64,000 bases of DNA from Lachnospiraceae bacterium (GCA_910574865.1 CAJTDN010000005.1:186001-250000); one strand, 5' to 3'. Counted from the stretch's first letter, positions 33,202 through 42,917 are shown. Notes: a model not told the origin generated them from the letters alone. A program made the numbers and translations.

Positions 33202-36200
33202 ATGTTTGACAAGTTATTTCGTCCCATCAAAATCAAGGACATGGAATTGAAAAACCGTATCATCCTTCCCGCCATGGGAACCAAGTTCTCCGGGAAAGCC
33301 AGTTACGTCACCCCGCAACTAATCGACTACCACGTCGCACGCGTGAAGGGCGGCTGCGGGCTCAACATCGTGGAGGTCTGCAGCGTGCACACGCCAAGCG
33401 CCCCGCGCGGGTTCCTATCCATCAGCGAGGACGAGTATATTCCCGGCCTCAAAGGGCTGACGGACGCCATCCACGCGGCCGGAGGGAAAGCCGGATTGCA
33501 GCTCTGGCAAGGCAGCCTGGCCGTGGGCATGGACAAAACGGCCCAAATCCTCGTGGCAAGCGACATGCCGGTCGGCCCGCAGATGACGCTTCCCGGCATT
33601 TCGAAGGAACAAATCGCGGAAATCGCGAAATGCTTTGGCAAGGCGGCAGGGCGCGCCGTACAGGCCGGGTTCGACTGCGTGGAATTCCACTGCGCGCACA
33701 ATTACCTGCCGCACTCCTTCCTCTCCGGCGGCATCAACCACCGCACGGACGAATACGGCGGAAGCCTTGAAAACCGGGCAAAATTCCCGCTGGAATGCAT
33801 TCGCGCAATCCGCGCCAGCATCCCGGAGGGCATGCCTCTGTTCATGAGGGTTGACGCGCACGACGACTATCTCGAGGGCGGGCTTACCATCGAGGAAGTT
33901 ATTGAATTTTGCAAAATGGCGAAGGAAGCCGGCGTGGACGTGCTCGACGTTTCCCGCGGCAACATCCTCTCCGCCGGGCTCAAATACGAGGTTCCGTCCA
34001 TCGACCTGCCACGGGCGTTCAACATTGACAACGCGGCAAGAATCCGCAAAGAGACCGGCATGACGACTGTCGGCGTGGGGCGCGTCAACACGCCGGAACT
34101 GGCCGAGCAAATCCTGGAGGACGACAAGGTGGACCTCCTCGTCATGGGACGGGCGCAGCTGGCCGACCCGGAATTTTGCAACAAGGCAATGGCGGGAGCC
34201 GTCGAGGACATCGACTACTGCGTCGGCTGCAACCAGGGTTGCTATGACGGATTTGAAAACGCGGATTCGCCCTGCATCACCTGCCTGCGCAACCCGGCGG
34301 TTGGACGCGAAGCAGAATGTGAGCTCGTTCCAGCCGAAAAGCCGGAAACCGTACTTATCGCGGGCGGCGGCATCGGCGGGCTCGAAGCGGCGATTATCCT
34401 CAAAAAACGCGGGCACGATCCGATTCTCTGCGAGGCCACGGACAAATTGGGCGGCCAGTTTTTAACGGCCGGCGAAGCGCCGCGCAAGGAAGAAATGAAG
34501 AACGCCGTCCAGGCCATGGCCGAAAAGGCAAAACGACTCGGCGTGGACATTCGCCTGAACACGGAAGTGACACCGAAACTCATCGCCGAAACAAGGCCGC
34601 ACACCGTAATGAACGCCATCGGGGCAACGCCCATCATCCCGCCGATTCCGGGAAATGACAAATCCTTCGTCGTCAATTCCCACGACGTGCTGAACGGAAA
34701 GACAAAGGTTTCCGGAAACGTCGTCATCATCGGCGGCGGCATGGTCGGCATGGAAACCGCGGAATACCTGGCTGCAGAAGGCTCGAAAGTCACGGTGCTG
34801 GAAATGCTGCCGGAATTTTGCGCGGACATGGGGAGCACGCGCAAAATCTGCGTGACCGAAAGCATTTATGCGGCGGGCATCACGCCGGTCACAAGCGTGA
34901 CCGTGACGGAAATCAAGGACGACGTGGAGAATAATGCCGTGACCGGCCAGAAAGACGGCGCAAGAGGCGGCGCGGTAGCCGACCAGAAGAATAACGCAAA
35001 AGGTGGCGTAGTTGTCGGGAAAAAAGACGGCGCGGAAGTGACATTTCCGTGCGACTTCGCGGTGATGGCCGTCGGCGCGAAAAAGCGGGACGGAAGCGCG
35101 CTGGCCAAGGCTTGCCATGAAAATGGCATCGGCTATTATGAAATCGGCGACGCGGGCCAGGCCAGGCGGGCGTTAAATGCCACGCGTGAGGCCTATGACG
35201 CGGCCATTTCCTTCGACAAACCGGAAGAGCACGCTTACGCGTCACGGCCGAAGAGGCTCGTCTTCGTCACCGGCGCGACCGGGACGATGGGGCAGGAGAC
35301 GATGAAGCAGCTCCTGGCAAGAAGCAACCGCTTCAAAACAAGAATTCTCGCCCGCCCGTCGGACAAGAACAAGGCCCTACTGAAGAAATACATGTGCCCG
35401 GCACTGGAAATCGTCTGGGGCGACATGGCGGATTACGAGACAATCAAAAAATGCGTGGACGGGGCGGACTACGTGCTCCACATCGGCGCGATGGTGTCCC
35501 CGGCGGCGGACGCCTACCCGGAAAAGACGCTCTATACGAACATCGGCTCCACACTGAACATTATCAAGGCCATCAAGGAGCAGCCCGACCCGGACAAGGT
35601 TCATTTCGCCTACGTGGGCACCGTCGCCATGACGGGAAGCCGCTTGGATCCGGTACATTTCGGCCGCGTCGGCGACCCGATGCAGCCGTCCATCCACGAT
35701 TACTACGCACTGTCCAAGGTATTTTCCGAGGCGGCGTTGTTTGACAGCGGCCTGAAATACTGGGTGTCCATACGCCAGACCGGGCAGCACCCGAGCGCCG
35801 AGGGCGCGGGCGAGGAACCCATCATTTTCCACCAGCCGCCGAACAACGTGCTGGAGTGGAGCACGTCCATCGAATCCGGCATCTGCATGGCCAACCTCTG
35901 CGAGGACTGGGTGGACGAAAGCTTCTGGCGGAAGGCCTACAACTTAAGCAGCGGCAAGGGATACCGGATGACGACCTGGGAGCTGATGGACATGTCGCTG
36001 AAACCGGCGGGCATCGGGTACAAAGACCTTTTCGACCCGGAGGACGTCGCGAGGTTCAATTTCCACGGACATTACTACACCGACTCAGATTTGCTGGATG
36101 AATACCTGCACTTCCGCTGCATTCCGGCCGAGCAGTACTGGGGCGGTGTCACGGCGGAAATGAGCCGCATGATGGCCAACCCGATGATTGCCGCCATGAT

Positions 36201-36744
36201 GCCGGGCGCGGAAGGCATGAAGGCACACAACAAGGAAATCGGCAAAAAACGGATGGGAACCATCTGGATGGAGGAAAACCACGAAACGGACTGGGTAAAC
36301 GCCTTCTTTGGCTCATGGGAGGCCAAGCACGACGCGAAGCCGTTCGAATTCCATCATCCGAGCGAGGAAGAAACTTTCCTAAACCACGGCTATGACGAGG
36401 AAAAGGGACTGGAAAACCTGGACGCGGCCGATTTGCAAAAGGCGGCCGAATACCGCGGCGGCACCTACGAAGACGGCGAGCCGGAAGACATTTACACCCC
36501 GGTAACATGGAAGTGCGCGTTCGGACACGAGTTCAAGCTGTCCGTCAATGCCGCGCTGCACGGCGGCCACTGGTGCCCGGAATGTTTGAAAAATTCTTGG
36601 GCGTATCCGAAAATCGCCCGCAAGAACCCGTTCTTCGCGCAGGTGTGGGACGCGCAGCATGGCAAGGAAGAGACTTACGAGATTCCGATCCAGTACAGCG
36701 CGTATGAAATCATGATGGAATTGAAAGAAAAACTGGGATTGTAA
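33202..36744 (+). CDS. Old-yellow-enzyme / FAD-NAD(P) reductase / SDR-epimerase fusion
   Basis: 1180 residues in one frame. Residues 1-340: OYE-type FMN barrel (NRIILPAMGTKFS, CAHNYLPHSFLSGG, TDEYGGSLENR). About 340-370: Fe-S cysteines CVGCNQGC and CITCLRNP. About 380-680: FAD and NAD(P) Rossmann folds (VLIAGGGIGGLEAA, VVIIGGGMVGMETAEYL), together the 2,4-dienoyl-CoA-reductase/enoate-reductase layout. About 687-1000: a short-chain dehydrogenase/epimerase (FVTGATGTMGQE, YYALSK). The last 90 residues hold CAFGHEF and CPEC, a zinc-ribbon-like unit. A 12-residue repeat insertion lies near 575-612. Substrate unknown. Controlled by the divergent MerR protein. Confidence 0.85.
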   Translation: MFDKLFRPIKIKDMELKNRIILPAMGTKFSGKASYVTPQLIDYHVARVKGGCGLNIVEVCSVHTPSAPRGFLSISEDEYIPGLKGLTDAIHAAGGKAGLQLWQGSLAVGMDKTAQILVASDMPVGPQMTLPGISKEQIAEIAKCFGKAAGRAVQAGFDCVEFHCAHNYLPHSFLSGGINHRTDEYGGSLENRAKFPLECIRAIRASIPEGMPLFMRVDAHDDYLEGGLTIEEVIEFCKMAKEAGVDVLDVSRGNILSAGLKYEVPSIDLPRAFNIDNAARIRKETGMTTVGVGRVNTPELAEQILEDDKVDLLVMGRAQLADPEFCNKAMAGAVEDIDYCVGCNQGCYDGFENADSPCITCLRNPAVGREAECELVPAEKPETVLIAGGGIGGLEAAIILKKRGHDPILCEATDKLGGQFLTAGEAPRKEEMKNAVQAMAEKAKRLGVDIRLNTEVTPKLIAETRPHTVMNAIGATPIIPPIPGNDKSFVVNSHDVLNGKTKVSGNVVIIGGGMVGMETAEYLAAEGSKVTVLEMLPEFCADMGSTRKICVTESIYAAGITPVTSVTVTEIKDDVENNAVTGQKDGARGGAVADQKNNAKGGVVVGKKDGAEVTFPCDFAVMAVGAKKRDGSALAKACHENGIGYYEIGDAGQARRALNATREAYDAAISFDKPEEHAYASRPKRLVFVTGATGTMGQETMKQLLARSNRFKTRILARPSDKNKALLKKYMCPALEIVWGDMADYETIKKCVDGADYVLHIGAMVSPAADAYPEKTLYTNIGSTLNIIKAIKEQPDPDKVHFAYVGTVAMTGSRLDPVHFGRVGDPMQPSIHDYYALSKVFSEAALFDSGLKYWVSIRQTGQHPSAEGAGEEPIIFHQPPNNVLEWSTSIESGICMANLCEDWVDESFWRKAYNLSSGKGYRMTTWELMDMSLKPAGIGYKDLFDPEDVARFNFHGHYYTDSDLLDEYLHFRCIPAEQYWGGVTAEMSRMMANPMIAAMMPGAEGMKAHNKEIGKKRMGTIWMEENHETDWVNAFFGSWEAKHDAKPFEFHHPSEEETFLNHGYDEEKGLENLDAADLQKAAEYRGGTYEDGEPEDIYTPVTWKCAFGHEFKLSVNAALHGGHWCPECLKNSWAYPKIARKNPFFAQVWDAQHGKEETYEIPIQYSAYEIMMELKEKLGL
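34931..35037 (+). repeat. 36-bp coding minisatellite inside the flavoenzyme
   Basis: Three 12-codon units, AVTGQKDGARGG, AVADQKNNAKGG and VVVGKKDGAEV, interrupt the NAD-binding region between conserved strands. Confidence 0.75.
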
Positions 36745-36777
36745 GAATGCACTGAATTTCCCATGACATGAGACAAC

Positions 36778-36814
36778 GGCGACCGCTGGGGCATAACCCG
36801 GCGGCCGCCTTTTC
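36778..36814 (+). terminator. Terminator of the flavoenzyme gene
   Basis: GGCGACCGCTGGG pairs with CCCGGCGGCCGCC (two mismatches), followed by TTTTCT. Just before it, 36755-36772 repeats the right arm of family B (TTTCCCATGACATGA). Confidence 0.8.
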
Positions 36815-36880
36815 TACCCCTTCTCTCAAGCGTTTCATAACCCGCCCCAAAAGTTGTTCATAATCCTTATCATTTTTATT

Positions 36881-37174
36881 TCAATTATTCATATAATGCT
36901 TAAGCTGGTCATAAAAATTTTCCCTTGTTCCGGCCATAATTATAACGATAATCTCGTCCTCTAAATATTCCACCATGTATGCTAGTTCATAATTGGTCTT
37001 ATTATAATAAATATCGTACCCGAACACGCCGGACAAATCACCCGTTTTGGCTTCGCCAATCGTATAATCCACCCGTATTTTGTCAATTGCCTCCTGAAAC
37101 AACCGTTTCAGCCTTTTATCCTTCAACTTTTTTATGAACCTTGCGGCCGGTGGAAGAAAACGTACCTCTGTCAC
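36881..37174 (-). CDS. RelE/ParE-type toxin
   Basis: 97 residues of the RelE/ParE superfamily: TEVRFLPPAARFIKKLKDK, DLSGVFGYDIYYNKTNYEL-like core and the C-terminal strand VIIMAGTRENFYDQLKHY. Such toxins cut ribosome-bound mRNA or poison gyrase. It overlaps the AbrB-type gene by ATGA and follows it, the standard antitoxin-first order. Which target applies cannot be decided. Confidence 0.82.
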   Translation of the reverse strand: MTEVRFLPPAARFIKKLKDKRLKRLFQEAIDKIRVDYTIGEAKTGDLSGVFGYDIYYNKTNYELAYMVEYLEDEIIVIIMAGTRENFYDQLKHYMNN

Positions 37175-37551
37175 TCCTCTTCCTCCCCACCAAAAACATC
37201 TTCATAAGTTGCATACCCCGCTTCCAAAGCGGCAACACGTTTTCCCTCCTCAAGCACGGCTTCCACGGCCGGACGCACTTGCCTCTGCGCCCTCTTGAAA
37301 CGTTCGAGCAAATCAGCCCCACTATATCCTTGTGCAATGAGATCCGCCAATATTTGTTCGGCAAACTCCCCACCCATATTATTTCTCGCAGGACGGATAA
37401 CTAATTCATTCCCGCGCACCAAGCACTCGGCTTCCGTGTCAAATCCCAACATGGTAAAAAACTTTTGAGGAATTGTTATCTGTCTTTTTGCTGAAATACT
37501 TACCTTTTTCATCTCCGTCGGAACTCTGGCATTCATCATTGTTGCCGGCAT
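37171..37551 (-). CDS. AbrB/MazE-type antitoxin
   Basis: 126 residues. The swapped-hairpin DNA-binding domain shows KKVSISAKRQITIPQKFF and ECLVRGNELVIRP. The C-terminal half is acidic and helical (AEQILADLIAQGYSG, VFGGEEEE), suited to wrap a RelE/ParE-type toxin. GGGAGG precedes the ATG by 8 nt. It should repress the promoter at 37627-37655. Confidence 0.85.
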   Translation of the reverse strand: MPATMMNARVPTEMKKVSISAKRQITIPQKFFTMLGFDTEAECLVRGNELVIRPARNNMGGEFAEQILADLIAQGYSGADLLERFKRAQRQVRPAVEAVLEEGKRVAALEAGYATYEDVFGGEEEE

Positions 37552-37626
37552 GTTTACGTCCTCCCTTCCACACCCGATTCAAAGAAACGGGTTTCTTTGT
37601 TTCTCATTTTCTCGGTATCCAAGACT

Positions 37627-37655
37627 ATTGTATGCAATCCCACGTGACATGTCAA
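37627..37655 (-). promoter_or_regulatory. Sigma-A promoter of the toxin-antitoxin pair
   Basis: Minus strand TTGACA (37655-37650), 17 bp, TACAAT (37632-37627). The palindrome TGACATGTCA overlaps the -35 and could be the antitoxin operator. Confidence 0.78.
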
Positions 37656-37714
37656 GTATCTTTTTCGCCTCTTTATAACCGCTTTCCAATCGCAATGCAA
37701 ACAATTCATTTATA

Positions 37715-37743
37715 TTGACTTTCGCCCTTATCTTTTTTATACT
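37715..37743 (+). promoter_or_regulatory. Sigma-A promoter of the AraC gene at 37823
   Basis: TTGACT at 37715-37720, 17 bp, TATACT at 37738-37743, giving a leader of about 75 nt. Confidence 0.75.
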
Positions 37744-37822
37744 TTAATTATAATGTAGCGTCAGCGTACAGATGGCAGATTCAAATGCATTTTGACCGCA
37801 ATGACAGCATGGAGGACTATTT

Positions 37823-38743
37823 ATGCAAAACCCACCCGCCCTTTCCACAACCGCCCCCGCTTCGCAAATGTTTTCCGAGGTGGACAACACCTTGAAGGAG
37901 CGCGGCATGCACGGCTCCTTCGAGCTCCCAATCGAAACTTACACCGACAACTGCGCCATTTTCCACTCCGTCTACAACCACTGGCACGACGAGATGGAAA
38001 TCCTTTGCATCGAGGACGGCATCGGCATGATGCGCTTAAACCGCGAAAACCTGCGGGTGAAAAAGGGCGACGTCCTCGTCGTGAATCCCGGCGTGCTCCA
38101 TGGTATAAAGACGGATTTGAAGCGTATCCTATACTTCAAGAGCATTGTTTTCGATTTGGAATTTTTGCGCGGCAGCGCGGGCGACCTCTGCCAGGAGCGG
38201 GTCATTTTGCCGCTGATGGAGAACCGAGCGGAATTTGTGCACCAGATTTCCCCGCAGGCCGAGAATTATGACAAAATTTTTTCGCTCTTTTACCAGGTCC
38301 ACGACTGCCACCGACAGAAGGAGCCGTATTACTTTGTCAAATTAAAAGGCCTGCTTTATGATTTCTTCTATGAAATGTTGATAGGGAATTACATCATTCC
38401 CACGGACGCGGAGCAAAACAAGAACCTCTCGTCCATCAAACGGGTCATTGATTACATGAACCGGCATTATGCGGAAACGCTCACCGCGAGGGAATTGGCC
38501 CTGTCCTCCAATTTCAGTGAATATTATTTTATGAAAATGTTCCGGCAATATACGGGCAAGACCTTGATCGGGTATCTCAATGACCTCCGCCTGGAAAAAG
38601 CGAAAACACTTTTGATGCATTCGCAAGATTCCGTCACGGAAATCGCGCTGGCCGTGGGATTCAACAATACCAGCTATTTTATCAAGAAATTCGAACAAGC
38701 CAACGGAATTTCGCCAAGTAAATTCCGCAGGAAAATGTCATAA
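37823..38743 (+). CDS. AraC-family regulator with cupin sensing domain
   Basis: 306 residues. The N-terminal cupin (HSVYNHWHDEMEILCIEDG, KKGDVLVVNPGVLHGI in part) should bind a sugar; the C-terminal domain has LTARELALSSNFSEYYFMKMFRQYTG and VTEIALAVGFNNTSYFIKKFEQANG (partly quoted). GGAGG is 7 nt before the ATG. The next gene is glycogen phosphorylase, on the same strand; a regulatory link is possible but not shown. Confidence 0.9.
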   Translation: MQNPPALSTTAPASQMFSEVDNTLKERGMHGSFELPIETYTDNCAIFHSVYNHWHDEMEILCIEDGIGMMRLNRENLRVKKGDVLVVNPGVLHGIKTDLKRILYFKSIVFDLEFLRGSAGDLCQERVILPLMENRAEFVHQISPQAENYDKIFSLFYQVHDCHRQKEPYYFVKLKGLLYDFFYEMLIGNYIIPTDAEQNKNLSSIKRVIDYMNRHYAETLTARELALSSNFSEYYFMKMFRQYTGKTLIGYLNDLRLEKAKTLLMHSQDSVTEIALAVGFNNTSYFIKKFEQANGISPSKFRRKMS

Positions 38744-38788
38744 AAGAACAATTTTGTTATATTTTTTGCCTTTATGGCATGCTATGAT

Positions 38789-38985
38789 AAAGGAAATTAC
38801 GCTGCACTAGGCTCGAAAAAAACTCGCCAAGTTGCAGGTAACTACGTTCGCACGTAAGCAAGACATAGAGGAAACTCCGCATAACTAGGTTCGAAAGAAC
38901 CTCACCAAGGTATGCGGAGTACATTCACACTAAGCTCGTGTGAAACCTCGCTAAGTGTTCATTGTAAGTGCTCACAGTAAGGAGG
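38789..38985 (+). repeat. Family A structured element, copy 3 (leader of glycogen phosphorylase)
   Basis: Longest copy, with three modules. Module 1: CTGCA (38802-38806) and TGCAG (38833-38837) around CTAGGCTCG...ACTCGCCAAG. A small TACGT/ACGTA hairpin follows. Module 2: ACTCCGCAT (38874-38882) and ATGCGGAGT (38912-38920) around CTAGGTTCG...ACCTCACCAAG. Module 3: TTCACAC/GTGTGAA, then ACCTCGCTAAG. The end, CAGTAAGGAGG, is the ribosome site of the next gene. A TATGAT at 38784-38789 may be a -10. Confidence 0.85.
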
Positions 38986-38994
38986 AATATCATC

Positions 38995-41250
38995 ATGAAA
39001 GAATTGGAAATGATCATTCAGGACATGTTCCACAAGGATTGTGGCGAATGCACGAATGAAGAATTATATCAGGCATTATTGACTTATACAAAGCAATCGC
39101 TTGTCAACAAGGGCTATCAGGACGGCAAGAAAAAAGTGTACTACATTTCTGCGGAGTTCCTGATTGGCAAGCTGTTGTCCAACAACCTGATTAACCTCGG
39201 CATCTACGACCAGGTGGCCGAATTTTTGAAGCAAAATGGAAAATCGCTGGCCGAAATCGAGGAAATCGAGCCTGAGCCGTCGCTTGGAAACGGCGGGCTG
39301 GGAAGGCTGGCCGCCTGCTTCCTTGATTCCATCGCGACTTTGGGACTTCCCGGCGAAGGCATCGGCCTGAATTACCATTTAGGGCTTTTCAAGCAGGAGT
39401 TCCACGACCATCTGCAGAGCGAGAAGCCGAATCCGTGGATTGCCGAAACCGGCTGGCTTAAATCCACGGGCGTGTCTTACATGGTTCCTTACCGAGGGTT
39501 CGTCCTGAAGTCTTCCTTATATGACATAGACGTGGCCGGATACCACAGCAAGTCCATCAAGCTCCACTTGTTCGACATTGACATCGCGGACGAGGGCATC
39601 GTGGGTGACGGGATTTCCTTTGACAAAAAAGACATCCTGCACAACCTGACGCTGTTCTTGTACCCGGACGACAGCGACGACGACGGAAGGAAGCTGCGCA
39701 TTTACCAGCAATATTTCATGGTCAGTAACGCGGCGCAATACATTTTGGACGAGGCGGAAAAGAAAGGCTGCACGCTGCATGATTTGCCGGATTACGCGGT
39801 CGTGCAGATTAACGATACCCACCCGAGCATGATTATCCCCGAGTTCATCCGCCTTTTGACGGAACGGGGCATCGAGTTCGAGGAAGCCTGCCAAATCGCG
39901 TCCGCCATGTGTGCCTACACGAACCACACCATTTTGGCGGAAGCCTTGGAAAAGTGGCCGATGGATTATCTGGAGGACGTGGTGCCGCACCTCGTTCCCA
40001 TCATCCGCAGGCTTGACGAACGGATGAAGGCGAAATACCCGCAAAAATCCGTGGCCATCATTGATGAAAACGACCTGGTGCACATGGCGCACATGGACAT
40101 CCACTACGGCTTTTCCATCAACGGCGTGGCCGCTCTCCATACGGACATTTTGAAAAACAGCGAGCTGAAACATTTTTACGAAATTTACCCGCAGAAATTC
40201 AACAATAAGACGAACGGCATCACGTTCCGCCGCTGGCTGATGCACTGCAACCACGAGCTGACCGAATTTATCACGTCGCTCATCGGGGACGGTTTTAAAA
40301 CTGATGCCTTCGCCTTGGAAAAATTGTTGGAATACAAGGACGATTCCGAAGTGCTAAAGAGGCTCCTCGCCATCAAGGCCGACGCGAAAAAGGCGTGCAA
40401 GGAATTCATTTTGCACAATACGGGCGTGGAAATTGACGAAAACAGTATTTATGACATCCAGAGCAAACGGCTCCACGAATACAAAAGGCAGCAGCTGAAC
40501 GCGTTGTATATCATTCGGAAGTATTTGGAAATCAAAAACGGCCACAAGCCGACCACGCCGCTCACGTTCATTTTCGGCGCGAAGGCGGCTCCCGCCTACG
40601 TCATTGCAAAAGACATCATCCATCTTTTGCTCTGCCTGCAGGAATTGATTGAAAACGACCCAGACGTGTCGCCTTACATGAAAGTCGTGATGGTGGAAAA
40701 TTACAACGTGACGGCGGCCGAAAAGCTGATTCCCGCCTGCGACCTTTCCGAGCAGATTTCCCTCGCCTCCAAGGAGGCCAGCGGCACCGGAAACATGAAG
40801 TTCATGCTGAACGGAGCCGTGACGCTGGGAACGCTTGACGGCGCCAACGTGGAAATCGGCGACCTGGTCGGCAAGGACAACATTTACATCTTCGGAGAGT
40901 CCAGTGAAAAGGTCATCGAGCATTACGAAAAAGCCGACTATTGTTCCAAGGAAATATACGAAAGTGACGAGGACATCCGCCAGTGCGTGGACTTCATCGT
41001 GAGCCCGCAGCTTTTGTCCATCGGGCAGGAAGAGAACTTGCGGCGGCTCTATTCGGAACTCGTCAACAAGGACTGGTTCATGACGCTTCTGGATTTCCAG
41101 GACTATGTGAAGGTGAAAGACCTTGCGCTCGCCGATTATGAAAATCGCCAGGAATGGGCGAAAAAAATGCTGGTAAACATCGCCAAGGCCGGGTATTTCT
41201 CGTCGGACAGGACGATACGGCAGTACAACGAAGATATTTGGCATCTGTAA
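38995..41250 (+). CDS. glgP: Glycogen/alpha-glucan phosphorylase (GT35)
   Basis: 751 residues, the short clostridial form. It converts glycogen plus phosphate to glucose-1-phosphate in the cytoplasm. Marks: [33 protein letters not shown], the PLP-binding motif [14 protein letters not shown] with Lys near 602, and [12 protein letters not shown]. The start at 38995 (MKELEMI) follows the GGAGG supplied by family A copy 3; an upstream in-frame ATG lies within the element and is not preferred. Confidence 0.97.
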   Translation: MKELEMIIQDMFHKDCGECTNEELYQALLTYTKQSLVNKGYQDGKKKVYYISAEFLIGKLLSNNLINLGIYDQVAEFLKQNGKSLAEIEEIEPEPSLGNGGLGRLAACFLDSIATLGLPGEGIGLNYHLGLFKQEFHDHLQSEKPNPWIAETGWLKSTGVSYMVPYRGFVLKSSLYDIDVAGYHSKSIKLHLFDIDIADEGIVGDGISFDKKDILHNLTLFLYPDDSDDDGRKLRIYQQYFMVSNAAQYILDEAEKKGCTLHDLPDYAVVQINDTHPSMIIPEFIRLLTERGIEFEEACQIASAMCAYTNHTILAEALEKWPMDYLEDVVPHLVPIIRRLDERMKAKYPQKSVAIIDENDLVHMAHMDIHYGFSINGVAALHTDILKNSELKHFYEIYPQKFNNKTNGITFRRWLMHCNHELTEFITSLIGDGFKTDAFALEKLLEYKDDSEVLKRLLAIKADAKKACKEFILHNTGVEIDENSIYDIQSKRLHEYKRQQLNALYIIRKYLEIKNGHKPTTPLTFIFGAKAAPAYVIAKDIIHLLLCLQELIENDPDVSPYMKVVMVENYNVTAAEKLIPACDLSEQISLASKEASGTGNMKFMLNGAVTLGTLDGANVEIGDLVGKDNIYIFGESSEKVIEHYEKADYCSKEIYESDEDIRQCVDFIVSPQLLSIGQEENLRRLYSELVNKDWFMTLLDFQDYVKVKDLALADYENRQEWAKKMLVNIAKAGYFSSDRTIRQYNEDIWHL

Positions 41251-41261
41251 AGACCAAGGTG

Positions 41262-41380
41262 TTTTGCTTGCGGAACTCTCGCGCCGGGGCGCGGCTGCGT
41301 CAGCAGCCATCTTCCCCAGGCGCGAAGTGCGCATCCCCCAGAGGGTTTTGTATCATAGGGAACGAAGTTTCCTATGATAT
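41262..41380. repeat. Family B element, copy 2
   Basis: Shares GGCTGCGT-AGCAG with the region near 9693 and, at 41351-41379, a palindrome TATCATAGGGAAC / GTTTCCTATGATA with the same loop (GAA) as at 9823-9857. It lies between convergent genes. Confidence 0.65.
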
Positions 41381-41381
41381 C

Positions 41382-41414
41382 AAAAAGCGGGAGGTTCATC
41401 GCCTCCCGCTTTTT
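41382..41414. terminator. Bidirectional terminator
   Basis: AAAAAGCGGGAGG and CCTCCCGCTTTTT form a perfect 13-bp stem with a 7-nt loop, strong on both strands, between glgP and the MFS gene. Confidence 0.92.
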
Positions 41415-41459
41415 ATTCCCGCGAGCAATCCCCATGTGATTTCAAGCAACTCTCACATT

Positions 41460-42917
41460 CTAAAACTCATCCCCGCTCACCTTGCCCAGATCCACGCCAC
41501 GGGTCTCCTTCGTCTTGAACATGACGAGCAGGATACCGATGGCAAGGCCCGGCACCGCGAACGCGAAGCAAATGATCCCAATCATCGCGTCCCCCAAAAG
41601 ATTGATGGCCACCAGATAGCCAATCATACCAAGCGCAAAGATGGCCATCCCGATTACGGGCTGCAGCGTCAATATGGACAACCGCAAGTTGGTAGGCGCC
41701 GACTCCGTAATCATGATGCCGTTAATGTCACCGGCTCCCCAGTAGCTGCCGACCGACAGTCCTGCCATGACGCCCACGAAATACGGGTTCCAGGATTGGT
41801 TTGCCCCGGCAAAGAACAGCAAATAGGATACCAGGCACATGATGCTCATGCTAAGCAGCGCCGGCTTCCTTCCCAGCGTGTCGGAGAAGAAGCCCTGCAA
41901 AATCTGTATCACAGCACTGGCCAACGGAAACGTCATGAGAGCCGCCGTCACCATTGGGATGGCCTGCTGCCTGGCCGCCTCCATCTCCATGCCGGCCGCC
42001 TGGAAGCTCTGCGCGTACCCATACGTCATCGTCGTCTCATAGTACATCGCAATCAGCATGCCGAACATCATGAACCCATACGCGATGCACAAATATCTCA
42101 GTTGTCCGTGCCGGAATATGAACTTGAACGCCTTCCCCAGACCGCCCCTGGCTTCCGCGTCCTGGTTCTTCGCCTTGGCCGCCTCCTTCTCCTCCTCCGT
42201 CATGGTCAGCTGGTGGATGCGGCTCTCCACGAAGGCATCCGATTCTCTCACGAGGAACAGCGCGGCAATGGAGACCGCCAGCCCGATTATGCCTGGAATG
42301 ATGTAAACAAACCGCCACCCCGACTGGTCCGTCTCCGTGATAAACAAATTTCTCAAAAACGGAATCAAAAACATCCCCAGCGTCGCCATTCCTTTTATGA
42401 TGGAATAAATTTTCGCGCGATGCTTCGCCGGCGTCGACTCATATATGTACACCGCCTGCATGTCATGGGGCGTGAAAAAAGCCGTCACCCACGCGCCCAG
42501 GAAATATACCGGTATGTTTGTCGCGATACCCACGAAGAGCATTCCCAGCCCCATCCCGAGCGTGTTGGCGACGAGGAAAATCCGTCGGCCGTAGCGGTCT
42601 GACAACGGCTTGTACAGAAACGCCAACACCGTGATGATGATTCCAATCATGCCCAGGCTCCCCATCCGGGCCATCGCGTACTCCGCCCCGAATACCGGCG
42701 CGAAAATCTCCGAGGCCACGATGGTCTGCATCTGCGTCCCTATCTGCGAAGCGATTTCATCCACCAGGTAGACCACGGTGATAATCATGATAAAATAAAT
42801 CATGTAACCGGATCCCTTCGGCTTCGCCTGCTCCTTCCGAAGCCTCTCAAGTTCCCTTGCCTCCGCCGCCTTCCTCCTGGCAATTTTTTCCGGCGACAAT
42901 TCCTTCGCTTTCCCCAT
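41460..42917 (-). CDS. MFS transporter (sugar-porter-like)
   Basis: 485 residues, about 12 helices. A 38-residue charged cytoplasmic tail (ARRKAAEARELERLRKEQ) precedes TM1. The MFS signature between helices 2 and 3 is KPLSDRYGRRIFLV, and its second-half echo is SDTLGRKPALLS; a long charged loop (TEEEKEAAKAKNQDAEARG) lies between the halves. AAAGGAGG precedes the ATG. Single gene with no enzymes adjacent; substrate not predictable. Confidence 0.88.
   Translation of the reverse strand: MGKAKELSPEKIARRKAAEARELERLRKEQAKPKGSGYMIYFIMIITVVYLVDEIASQIGTQMQTIVASEIFAPVFGAEYAMARMGSLGMIGIIITVLAFLYKPLSDRYGRRIFLVANTLGMGLGMLFVGIATNIPVYFLGAWVTAFFTPHDMQAVYIYESTPAKHRAKIYSIIKGMATLGMFLIPFLRNLFITETDQSGWRFVYIIPGIIGLAVSIAALFLVRESDAFVESRIHQLTMTEEEKEAAKAKNQDAEARGGLGKAFKFIFRHGQLRYLCIAYGFMMFGMLIAMYYETTMTYGYAQSFQAAGMEMEAARQQAIPMVTAALMTFPLASAVIQILQGFFSDTLGRKPALLSMSIMCLVSYLLFFAGANQSWNPYFVGVMAGLSVGSYWGAGDINGIMITESAPTNLRLSILTLQPVIGMAIFALGMIGYLVAINLLGDAMIGIICFAFAVPGLAIGILLVMFKTKETRGVDLGKVSGDEF

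Noticed and set aside
33415-34416. Long minus-strand frame opposite the flavoenzyme
   Set aside because: Antisense to a well-marked OYE domain, no start signals.
38789-38985. CRISPR array, suggested by spaced similar units in family A
   Set aside because: Units are few, differ in the stems, have irregular spacing and carry covarying base pairs; no cas genes are present.
37823-41250. Operon of the AraC gene and glgP
   Set aside because: A 250-bp gap filled by family A with a possible separate -10 lies between; co-transcription is not supported.
41154-42602. 482-codon plus-strand frame running from the end of glgP over the terminator and the MFS gene
   Set aside because: It crosses a strong bidirectional terminator and is antisense to a clear transporter; no domain seen.
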